Of a stretch of 7,494 bases of DNA, positions 1 to 5,245 are shown piece by piece. A model generated the notes under the pieces. The model searched no databases, was not told where the DNA came from, and saw only the letters and a program-made list of their open reading frames with translations. This DNA is from Acidimicrobiia bacterium (GTDB lineage: Bacteria > Actinomycetota > Acidimicrobiia > UBA5794 > JAOTWH01): assembly GCA_029863035.1 (NCBI GenBank), contig JAOTWH010000109.1, forward strand, positions 1 to 7,494, given 5' to 3'. Made by a program: the position numbers and the translations under genes. Within the stretch, counting starts at the first letter, position 1. Every line of letters starts with the position of its first letter.

Positions 1-438
1 GGAGGGACGGTGCTTGAGCCTGTCTTCTATCCCCACCGCGCCGACGACCTGGCTGCGCCACGACTCGTCTGGCTTGTCGCCGGCGATGGACAGGGGCAGA
101 GCGATGTTCTCGGCAGCAGAGAGGGTGGGGATGAGGTTGAACGCCTGGAAGATGAAGCCAACGCTCTTGCGGCGCAATAGCGTGAGGTCCTTCTCTTTGA
201 GCGAGCCGAGCTCGACTTCGCCTATGTAGGCGCTGCCGTCGGTGAGGCGGTCCAGACCGGCCATGCAATGCAATAGGGTGGATTTGCCCGAGCCTGACGG
301 CCCCATGATGGCGGTGAACTCGCCCTTGGGGAATGCGGCGGTGACGCCGTCCAGTGCCCTGACTTCGGCGTCGCCGGTTCCGTAGACCTTTGTTGCGTTC
401 TCGGTACGGGCGGCGACAGCTGCTTCAGTGGTCGTCAA
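1..438 (-). CDS. ABC transporter ATP-binding protein, LolD/MacB type (C-terminus beyond window)
   Basis: This is the nucleotide-binding subunit of an ABC transporter; 146 N-terminal codons are visible and the gene runs off the left edge. Seen: an A-loop-like Tyr19, Walker A GPSGSGKS at residues 46-53, and the Q-loop in GFIFQAFNLIPTLSAAENI (Gln98). The signature motif, Walker B and H-loop lie outside the window. The run LRRKSVGFIFQAFNLIPTLSAAEN is typical of the LolD/MacB/FtsE-like group, which works with FtsX-like permeases in lipoprotein, peptide or drug export; the partner would be expected just downstream. I chose the TTG at 436-438 because GGAGG (444-448) sits 5 nt upstream and the protein then begins MTTTEAAVAARTENATKVYG, the normal lead-in to the domain. 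It follows the ABC-2 permease gene by 74 bp and appears to have its own promoter. The family call is firm; the substrate is unknown. Confidence 0.93.
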   Translation of the reverse strand, partial: MTTTEAAVAARTENATKVYGTGDAEVRALDGVTAAFPKGEFTAIMGPSGSGKSTLLHCMAGLDRLTDGSAYIGEVELGSLKEKDLTLLRRKSVGFIFQAFNLIPTLSAAENIALPLSIAGDKPDESWRSQVVGAVGIEDRLKHRPS

Positions 439-462
439 GACGCCCTCCTTCCCTCTTCCAGC

Positions 463-491
463 ACCCTATTGGAGCGCATTTGGCAAGGAAA
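463..491 (-). promoter_or_regulatory. candidate promoter for the LolD/MacB-type ATPase
   Basis: Read on the minus strand, TAGGGT (468-463) is a good -10 box of the TANNNT type. TTTCCT (491-486) lies 17 nt upstream as a weak -35. Transcription would start near 456, giving a short leader that carries the GGAGG ribosome site at 448-444. The 74-bp gap to the preceding permease fits a separate transcription unit. This rests on motif and spacing only. Confidence 0.4.
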
Positions 492-512
492 TCCAGGGCC
501 GGAAGTCCCGAG

Positions 513-1346
513 CTATAGGGCCTCGGCGCGTTGTCGTCGGCGGCGTGATCGCGTGGTGCCAGCCGCACTCTCCGCTCTTGGCTCCCACTTGAAGTAGCGC
601 AGCGCCACCACCGCACCCACAACTCCCCACGCCGCTAGGACCGCCAGGTCGCCCCAGCGCCAGGCAGCGTCGGTGGTAAAGGGACTGAAAGCGTCCTGCA
701 TGGGGGTGACGAAGTGCTTCAAAGGGAAGATGTCGCCGACGTTCTTGATCCATTCCGGCGAGTCCCCGGTGTCAAGGAACACGTTGGAGATGAAGGCCAT
801 GGGTAACAACGTGGCGTTGGCGATGGCCGGGGCGGTGTCACCTGTTGGTGAGAGAGCGGCCAATGCCAGGCCCAGGCCGGCGAAGCAGGCCGATCCCACG
901 GCGAAGGTCACAACCGCCGCGGCCAACGTTGCGCCGATGATCTCGAGGTCGTAGAAGACAACGCCCACCGCCAACATGATCACGGTGCCGATGAAGGCGA
1001 TCCAGATGGCGGAGCCGACCACGCCGCCCATATAGATCCATGGAGGAAGAGGCGTGCCTCGCACCCGTTTGAGGATCCCTTCGTCTCTCGCGATGGCAAT
1101 GCGGATGCCGACGTTGGTGTAGGTGGCCGACGCGGCCGCGAACACAGCAAGCGAGGGAGCGAAGAACTGGGCTACCGACACCTCGCCCTCGGCTATCTCG
1201 AAGTCGAACAGCGTGTTGAACAAGAACAGAAACATCAACGGGAAGACCAGAGTGAAAAAGGCCGCAACCGGGGTGCGCCAGAAGCTGCGGTTCTGGTAGC
1301 GGATCTGGTCATACAGCAGCCGCCGGTCGGAGGTGCGCTCAGACAT
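513..1346 (-). CDS. ABC-2 type transporter permease (DrrB-like)
   Basis: This is the membrane subunit of an ABC-2 exporter, 277 aa, a normal length for single-domain DrrB/YadH-type permeases. Six hydrophobic segments are visible at about residues 27-47, 60-82, 104-132, 136-165, 172-192 and 235-255. The cytoplasmic loop RDEGILKRVRGTPLPPWIYM (87-106) matches the conserved coupling-helix region of the family, which contacts the ATPase. The C-terminus is a basic tail, TRSRRRRQR. The ATG at 1344-1346 is preceded by GGAG (1353-1356) at 6 nt, located inside the end of the ATPase gene. The two genes overlap by 8 bp (ATGTCTGA), so translation is probably coupled and the two products form one transporter. 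Members of this family export antibiotics, lipids or polysaccharides; nothing here identifies the cargo. Confidence 0.93.
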   Translation of the reverse strand: MSERTSDRRLLYDQIRYQNRSFWRTPVAAFFTLVFPLMFLFLFNTLFDFEIAEGEVSVAQFFAPSLAVFAAASATYTNVGIRIAIARDEGILKRVRGTPLPPWIYMGGVVGSAIWIAFIGTVIMLAVGVVFYDLEIIGATLAAAVVTFAVGSACFAGLGLALAALSPTGDTAPAIANATLLPMAFISNVFLDTGDSPEWIKNVGDIFPLKHFVTPMQDAFSPFTTDAAWRWGDLAVLAAWGVVGAVVALRYFKWEPRAESAAGTTRSRRRRQRAEAL

Positions 1347-2232
1347 GGCCGTCTCCGATCAGTTCGAGGTAGACATCCTCCAGGCTTGGTTGCTGCACGG
1401 TGAGGCCTTCGAGTTCCATGCTCCGCTCTGTTGCCCATGCCGTGACGGTGTTCAACACGGCTGTGGGCTCACCGGACTTGATGGTCACGGTGTCACCATC
1501 GAGCTGGGCACCCGTTATCAGTGAGAGATCGAAACCTTCCGGGCGTCGGAATGTGATGGTGCTCTGCGACTGGGCTCGCCCGCCGATGGTCTCCGGGGTT
1601 CCTTCGGCCACGATCTCGCCTTTGACTATGACGGCCAGACGGTCGGCCAGGTTCTGAGCCTCGTCCATGTAGTGGGTGGTGAGCAGGATGGTCTTGCCGA
1701 GCGAACGCAGGTTGGAGACAAGGTCCCAGGATCTGCGCCGGGCCGAGGGGTCGAAGCCGGTGGTTGGCTCGTCGAGGAAGAGAAGCTCGGGATCGCCGAT
1801 GAGGCCCAGCGCCAAATCGACCCTTCGGGATTGCCCTCCCGACAAGGTCTTGATCCGGGCGTCAGCCTTTTCGCTGAGTCCGGTCACCTCAATGATCCGG
1901 TCGATGGGGAGGTTGCGGGGGAACATCGGGGAGTAGGTCGTAAGTAGTTCGCGCACCGTGAACTCCTTCTCGATGCCTGAGCTCTGCAACACGATGCCGA
2001 TGCGTTCCCGAAAGGAGCGGCCACCGGTCTCGGGGTCATGGCCCAGCACTTCGACCTCGCCGGCAGTGCGCGACCGGTGCCCCTCGAGGATCTCAACGGC
2101 TGTCGTCTTGCCAGCGCCGTTCGGCCCCAACAAGGCGAACACCTCTCCTTGCTCGACCAAGAGGTCGACGCCGTTCACGGCGCGGTTGGCGTCGTAGTGC
2201 TTGTGTAGTCCCCGCACGACGATCGAGCTCAT
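1339..2232 (-). CDS. ABC transporter ATP-binding protein (DrrA/CcmA-like)
   Basis: This is the nucleotide-binding subunit partnering the ABC-2 permease that overlaps its 3' end; 297 aa. Motifs in order: Walker A GPNGAGKT (36-43), Q-loop Gln83 in GIVLQSSGIEKEFTVRELL, signature LSGGQ (130-134), Walker B LLFLDEP (150-156) with catalytic Glu155, D-loop GFDPSAR (159-165), and H-loop His187 in LLTTHYMDEA. After the ATPase core (about 1-220) comes the roughly 75-residue C-terminal extension typical of DrrA-like exporters, ending in SLEDVYLELIG. All catalytic residues are intact. The start ATG (2230-2232) has no Shine-Dalgarno, but TAGGCT lies 8 nt upstream, suggesting a leaderless or near-leaderless mRNA. 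It is the first gene of a two-gene export operon. The specificity is unknown. Confidence 0.96.
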   Translation of the reverse strand: MSSIVVRGLHKHYDANRAVNGVDLLVEQGEVFALLGPNGAGKTTAVEILEGHRSRTAGEVEVLGHDPETGGRSFRERIGIVLQSSGIEKEFTVRELLTTYSPMFPRNLPIDRIIEVTGLSEKADARIKTLSGGQSRRVDLALGLIGDPELLFLDEPTTGFDPSARRRSWDLVSNLRSLGKTILLTTHYMDEAQNLADRLAVIVKGEIVAEGTPETIGGRAQSQSTITFRRPEGFDLSLITGAQLDGDTVTIKSGEPTAVLNTVTAWATERSMELEGLTVQQPSLEDVYLELIGDGHV

Positions 2233-2240
2233 GGGTGGGG

Positions 2241-2246
2241 AGCCTA
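2241..2246 (-). promoter_or_regulatory. -10 box of a probable leaderless promoter for the DrrA-like gene
   Basis: Minus-strand TAGGCT (2246-2241) ends 8 nt before the ATG at 2232. No Shine-Dalgarno is present in the intervening CCCCACCC, which argues that the transcript starts at or within 1-2 nt of the start codon. No convincing -35 is seen; the best candidate near 2264-2270 reads TGGTCG/GGTCGG on this strand. Confidence 0.5.
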
Positions 2247-2284
2247 TTGCCCCGATTCCTACCCCGACCAGGGCCGTCCGGCGC

Positions 2285-2290
2285 TACCTT
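2285..2290 (+). promoter_or_regulatory. -10 box of a probable leaderless promoter for the three-gene run
   Basis: TACCTT ends 7 nt before the ATG at 2298, the spacing expected when the mRNA begins at the start codon. No Shine-Dalgarno lies between them. Together with the opposite-strand -10 box at 2241-2246 it makes a compact divergent promoter region of 65 bp whose -35 zones would overlap around 2262-2270. Confidence 0.5.
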
Positions 2291-2297
2291 CAGGGCA

Positions 2298-2846
2298 ATG
2301 TCCAACCCTCGCAGCCATTTCGTGTCCATAGTCGGCGAGGCCGAGGCGTCTAGCCAGCTCATGTCCAACGACTGGGAGTTGCGCCAGGGGCAAGACAAGC
2401 TGGCCGTGATGCGTAGGTTCCCCCGTCGCCACATCTCAGTGGTGAAGCTGGGCGACGGCAGCAGCTGGGAGCTGCGACCTGCCGGTTGGGGCGTGGTCGA
2501 GGCGGTCGATGGCGACGAGGTGTTCGCCGCGATCCATCGCAGGTCATGGTGGGGCCGTCGCTGGGCCATCACCTCTGCCGGGTTCGCAGTTGACCTCGTC
2601 AGCCGCCCCACCCCTCGACGCTGGAGCTTCACGATCGGTGATCATGCCATCGGTGAGTTGTCGGGATCTGCGGTGTCCTACAACAGGATCCACATCCAAG
2701 CCGATGTTGCGGTGCCGCTCGCAGCGGTCCTGTTGGCTTGGCAAGTCATAGCCCGGCCATGGGAAGCGGCCGCCCTGCCAACCCAAGTGGTTCCGTCGCG
2801 CCGATGGACCTTGGAAGGGTCGCCGCAGCCTGTTGATCCTGCTTGA
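2298..2846 (+). CDS. uncharacterised protein, possible tubby/LURP-one-like beta fold
   Basis: I do not recognise this 182-aa protein with certainty. It is rich in Trp, Arg and alternating hydrophobics. Residues 57-125 (WELRPAGWGVVEA, then SWWGRRWAITSAGFAVDL, RRWSFTIGDHAIGELSG) look like successive beta-strands. A single hydrophobic helix follows at about 139-156 (VPLAAVLLAWQVIARPWE), then a short Pro-rich tail. A strand-rich domain followed by a C-terminal hydrophobic helix recalls tubby-C/LURP-one/scramblase-type folds, but this is an inference from pattern only. The ATG at 2298 is preferred over an in-frame ATG at 2235 because TACCTT sits 7 nt before it; the upstream extension MGSLLPRFLPRPGPSG would overlap the opposite promoter. 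Its stop overlaps the TTG of the next gene by 4 bp, so it probably leads an operon with the sulfurtransferase and the PH-like protein. Confidence 0.75.
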   Translation: MSNPRSHFVSIVGEAEASSQLMSNDWELRQGQDKLAVMRRFPRRHISVVKLGDGSSWELRPAGWGVVEAVDGDEVFAAIHRRSWWGRRWAITSAGFAVDLVSRPTPRRWSFTIGDHAIGELSGSAVSYNRIHIQADVAVPLAAVLLAWQVIARPWEAAALPTQVVPSRRWTLEGSPQPVDPA

Positions 2847-3682
2847 GCCCGCTGGTCACCACCGAATGGCTGGCGGATCACATCGATGATCCCGATGTTC
2901 GCATCGCCGACGTCCGTTCGGCCGGTTCGTCCCTCTTGAACCGGGCCGCGTTCCAAGCTGGACATATCGCCCGCGCCGTCTTCTTCGATATGGAGGAGGA
3001 TCTGTCGGCCCATCCCGGGCCTGGTCGCCACCCGCTGCCCGACGCGAGGGTGTTCGCCGAGCTGTTGGGAAGTCGCGGCATCGGGAACGAACATCACGTG
3101 GTGGTCTACGACGATGCGTTCGGAGGGGCGGCCGGGCGCCTGTGGTGGATGCTGCGCGATCTTGGTCATGACGACGTCGCCTTGCTTGACGGGGGTTTCA
3201 ACTGGTGGGCCTACGAGGGTCGTCCTGTTACCACCGACATTGTGCAATTGCCGCCTGCGCAGTTCGGAGCCGACCGTTGGGGGACCGGTGCCGTCGATAG
3301 AGAGGGCCTTGCCGACCAGCTCGGGGACGTCATCTTGATCGACGCCAGGGCAGCGGAGCGCTATCGCGGCGAGATCGAACCCCTCGATCCCGTGGCGGGT
3401 CACATCCCAACTGCCATCAACGCCCCCTACCCCTCCAACCTGGGGGCGGACGGTCGCTTTCTCCCGCCGGAGGACCTGGCGGCGGCTTATCGAAAACTGG
3501 GGGTGGGCAAAGGAGAAGATGTCGTTGTCTATTGCGGCAGTGGCGTAACCGCCTGTCACACCCTGGTGGCGCTGGAGGCTGCCGGCATAACGGGTGCCAA
3601 GCTCTACCCAGGATCGTGGAGTGACTGGGGCGACTCCGGTCTCCCCATCGCTACCGGCCCCGAACCGGGGACTCCCCAGTGA
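2843..3682 (+). CDS. sseA: two-domain rhodanese, probable 3-mercaptopyruvate sulfurtransferase
   Basis: Transfers sulfur from 3-mercaptopyruvate (or thiosulfate) to an acceptor such as cyanide or a thiol, acting in the cytoplasm. 279 aa, the usual size for tandem rhodaneses. The N-terminal inactive domain (about 1-130) starts LVTTEWLADHIDDPDVRIADVRS and contains AGHIARAVFFD (39-49) and LDGGFNWW (115-122). The C-terminal catalytic domain (about 148-279) has DARAAERYRGE (167-177), AGHIPTAINAPY (185-196) and the active loop CGSGVTA with Cys231. CGSGVTA is the loop found in 3-mercaptopyruvate sulfurtransferases such as E. coli SseA; thiosulfate-type rhodaneses usually have an Arg- or Lys-bearing CRxGx loop. 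The TTG start overlaps the preceding stop by 4 bp (TTGA), with no good Shine-Dalgarno nearby, suggesting translational coupling. Its own stop overlaps the GTG of the next gene in the same way. The choice between MST and TST comes from the loop alone. Confidence 0.93.
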   Translation: MSPLVTTEWLADHIDDPDVRIADVRSAGSSLLNRAAFQAGHIARAVFFDMEEDLSAHPGPGRHPLPDARVFAELLGSRGIGNEHHVVVYDDAFGGAAGRLWWMLRDLGHDDVALLDGGFNWWAYEGRPVTTDIVQLPPAQFGADRWGTGAVDREGLADQLGDVILIDARAAERYRGEIEPLDPVAGHIPTAINAPYPSNLGADGRFLPPEDLAAAYRKLGVGKGEDVVVYCGSGVTACHTLVALEAAGITGAKLYPGSWSDWGDSGLPIATGPEPGTPQ

Positions 3683-4122
3683 TCGTTTACCGGCACACTC
3701 AGTCGACCTACCTATGGGTCTTCTTAGTGTTGGCGGTGGACCTGTTGGTGTTCATCTCCGTGGCCGCTGCCAGCGTTGGCATAGCACTGCTGTGGGTACC
3801 CATAGCTGCTGCTTCGCTTGTGGCGATTCGAGCCTTCTCGCGATTGACCGTGGAGTCAACCGACGAGGAGTTGTCGGTGCACTTCGGAGGATCTTGGCCG
3901 CGACGCCGCATCAAGCTGGTCGAAATCACGGCTGTCGAAAGAGTCCGTAACAGCTGGTGGCGGGGCTTTGGAATCCGCAAGATCGCAAAGGGCTGGATGT
4001 GGAACGTGTGGGGCCTCGATGGGGTCGAGCTGCGTTTGGTGTCGGGCAAGCGTTTCCGGGTGGGAACCGACGAGCCCGATGCATTGGAGGCGGTGTTGGC
4101 TGTGCGCATCGGGTTGCGCTGA
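3679..4122 (+). CDS. two-helix membrane protein with bacterial PH-like domain (DUF3093-like)
   Basis: A 147-aa protein of unknown function. Residues 11-30 and 33-52 form a hydrophobic helical hairpin (YLWVFLVLAVDLLVFISVAA, then SVGIALLWVPIAAASLVAI), which would anchor it in the membrane. The remainder (about 55-147) is a short strand-rich domain: LTVESTDEELSVHFGG, IKLVEITAVERV, then GFGIRKIAKGWMWNVWGLDGVELRL and GKRFRVGTDEPDALEAVL. The run GIR...GW.WNV.G...VEL.L..GK.FR.GTDEP is typical of small actinobacterial and cyanobacterial PH-like/DUF3093-type proteins; I make this assignment from memory of the pattern. The GTG start overlaps the sulfurtransferase stop by 4 bp (GTGA), so it is the third member of a translationally coupled set. 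A link to sulfur transfer is suggested only by this arrangement. Confidence 0.8.
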   Translation: MIVYRHTQSTYLWVFLVLAVDLLVFISVAAASVGIALLWVPIAAASLVAIRAFSRLTVESTDEELSVHFGGSWPRRRIKLVEITAVERVRNSWWRGFGIRKIAKGWMWNVWGLDGVELRLVSGKRFRVGTDEPDALEAVLAVRIGLR

Positions 4123-4129
4123 ACCGACC

Positions 4130-4135
4130 TAGCTT
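4130..4135 (+). promoter_or_regulatory. -10 box of a probable leaderless promoter for the SRPBCC-like gene
   Basis: TAGCTT ends exactly 6 nt before the ATG at 4142, and GGCCGG between them is not a usable Shine-Dalgarno at that distance. It lies in the 19-bp gap after the PH-like gene, so the SRPBCC-like gene probably has its own start site despite the tight packing. No clear -35 is visible around 4107-4112. Confidence 0.5.
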
Positions 4136-4141
4136 GGCCGG

Positions 4142-4678
4142 ATGCTGATCGATGATGTCATGCCCGACTGCGACTTCGTTGAAAGCCATGCCCGGCAGTC
4201 CAGCCTTGATGTTGACGCTGCTTGGCAATCGGTTCTCGACCTCGACCTCGCCGAATCCCGAGTGGTCCGCGCTCTCTTGTTCGCTCGTGGTCTGGGAGCG
4301 TGGCGCAGGCAAGGCAACGCCGGATCGATCACCTTCGACGACATCATGAAGTGGGGGTTTATCGACCTGGGAACCAGCCTCGGTGAGGAGAAGCTGCTGG
4401 GGTTGATCGGAGAGTTCTGGAAGCCGAGAGGAGAGATCCGGCGTGATGTGGAGTCAGCCGACTTCGCCACTTTCGCCGAGCCAGGCTATGTCAAGGCCGC
4501 ATGGAACTTCACCGTCGCGCCGCTGGACGGTGGCACCATCGTCGCCACGGAAACTCGTATCCAGGTGACCGACGCCGCATCGCTGCCGAAGTTCCGGCGC
4601 TATTGGCGAGTGATGCAGCCCTTCAGCGGCGTGGTGAGACGCCAGGCGCTGAAGCTCATTTGCCACCCTCGGCGGTAA
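4142..4678 (+). CDS. SRPBCC-like (START/Bet v 1 fold) hypothetical protein
   Basis: A 178-aa soluble protein with no signal peptide or membrane segment. The order of elements matches small SRPBCC-fold proteins: an early helix (DVDAAWQSVLDLDLAESRVVRALLFARG, about 23-50), a strand region (ITFDDIMKWGFIDLGTSLGEEKLLGLIGEFWKPRGEIRRD), and a beta section AAWNFTVAPLDGGTIVATETRIQVTD (about 119-144). A long C-terminal helix, RRYWRVMQPFSGVVRRQALKLI (about 152-173), ends the fold. The segment AAWNF.V.PL.GG..V.TETR and the closing FRRYWR...PFSG..RR are features I recall from uncharacterised actinobacterial proteins of this kind. Such folds bind hydrophobic ligands, but no ligand or reaction can be named. 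The first ATG (4142) is favoured over an in-frame ATG at 4160 because of the -10 box 6 nt upstream. Confidence 0.82.
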   Translation: MLIDDVMPDCDFVESHARQSSLDVDAAWQSVLDLDLAESRVVRALLFARGLGAWRRQGNAGSITFDDIMKWGFIDLGTSLGEEKLLGLIGEFWKPRGEIRRDVESADFATFAEPGYVKAAWNFTVAPLDGGTIVATETRIQVTDAASLPKFRRYWRVMQPFSGVVRRQALKLICHPRR

Positions 4679-4709
4679 TGCCCAAGGCGCGTCCAGTCAG
4701 TGGTGTGTG

Positions 4710-4760
4710 TAGGGTCGGTGAACGGAGCGGTGCCAACCAGGACCCGTCAGATCGAGGAGG
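4710..4760 (+). promoter_or_regulatory. candidate -10 box and ribosome binding site for the SnoaL-like gene
   Basis: TAGGGT (4710-4715) is a TANNNT -10 candidate without a clear -35. It would start transcription near 4722 and leave a leader of about 45 nt. GAGGAGG (4754-4760) lies 6 nt before the ATG at 4767 and is the strongest Shine-Dalgarno in the window. Unlike the two plus-strand units before it, this gene therefore appears to use a conventional leadered mRNA. The rest of the 88-bp gap (4679-4766) shows nothing recognisable. Confidence 0.5.
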
Positions 4761-4766
4761 CTCTCC

Positions 4767-5186
4767 ATGTCCGATTACAAGGCCACGATGCAGCGGATCT
4801 ACGACGAGGTCTTCAATCAAGGCAATCTCGACGTAATCGATGAGCTCCTTGCGGACGACTTCGTTGAGCACCAGGAACTCTCACCTGGAATACCGCAGGG
4901 CAAGGGGGCACCGCGGGCCTACACCATCATGTTCCGCAGCGCCTTCCCCGATTTTCGGATGGCGGTCGAAGAGATGCTCCAGGACGGCAACAAAGTGATC
5001 ACGCGGGTACGCGTCTCCGGAACCCACAAGGGCGAGTTCATGGGCATTCCCCCAACTGATAACAAGTTCGACGTTTCCGCCATCGACATCATCGAGTTTC
5101 GGGATGACAAAGCCATCGGCCATTGGGGGGTCATGGACACGGCCGCGATGATGGAACAACTCGGAGTTAGCGGCCCGCCCGGGTAG
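4767..5186 (+). CDS. SnoaL-like ester cyclase / NTF2-fold protein
   Basis: A 139-aa cytoplasmic protein of the SnoaL-like group in the NTF2 superfamily (cone-shaped alpha+beta barrel). Seen in order: the N-terminal helix YKATMQRIYDEVFNQGNLDVIDELLADDFVEH (4-35, with His35 in the usual DDFVEH position), FRSAFPDFRMAVEEMLQDGNKVITRVRVSGTHKGEFMGIPPT (56-97), and the closing IDIIEFRDDKAIGHWGVMDTAAMMEQLG (106-133). The FPDF turn, GTH.GEFMGIPPT strand pair and HWGVMD near the end are typical of SnoaL-like 'ester cyclases'. In characterised SnoaL an aspartate late in the chain is the acid/base; Asp124 is the candidate here. Most close homologues are not polyketide cyclases, and no polyketide genes are visible nearby, so the substrate is unknown. 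A strong Shine-Dalgarno at 6 nt fixes the start. Confidence 0.93.
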   Translation: MSDYKATMQRIYDEVFNQGNLDVIDELLADDFVEHQELSPGIPQGKGAPRAYTIMFRSAFPDFRMAVEEMLQDGNKVITRVRVSGTHKGEFMGIPPTDNKFDVSAIDIIEFRDDKAIGHWGVMDTAAMMEQLGVSGPPG

Positions 5187-5188
5187 AC

Positions 5189-5245
5189 ACTCCGAGCATC
5201 GATTGCGCGGGACCAGCGCGGCAGTGCCGCGCTTGGTCACGGAGT
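5189..5245. terminator. hairpin between convergent genes, likely bidirectional terminator
   Basis: A strong inverted repeat lies between the stop at 5186 (plus) and the stop at 5237 (minus). The inner stem pairs GACCA-GCGCGG (5211-5221) with CCGCGC-TGGTC (5227-5238), loop CAGTG, with one bulged T at 5233. An outer stem ACTCCG (5189-5194) pairs with CGGAGT (5240-5245). There is no clear U-tract on either strand, as is common in high-GC actinobacteria. The right arm overlaps the last codons of the minus-strand gene. Confidence 0.6.

Noticed and set aside
1..2232. Both ABC units as one operon for one transporter
   Set aside because: The first two genes already form a complete ATPase/ABC-2 permease pair; the third ATPase belongs to the different LolD/MacB group, is 74 bp away, and has its own candidate promoter and a strong ribosome site.
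2235..2297. N-terminal extension of the first plus-strand gene from the ATG at 2235
   Set aside because: It would place the start within the opposite promoter; the Pro/Arg-rich extension looks non-coding and the ATG at 2298 has a -10 box at leaderless spacing.
2678..3559. 293-codon minus-strand frame opposite the sulfurtransferase
   Set aside because: It is a shadow of the rhodanese gene, which has clear catalytic motifs on the plus strand; the antisense product shows no domain.
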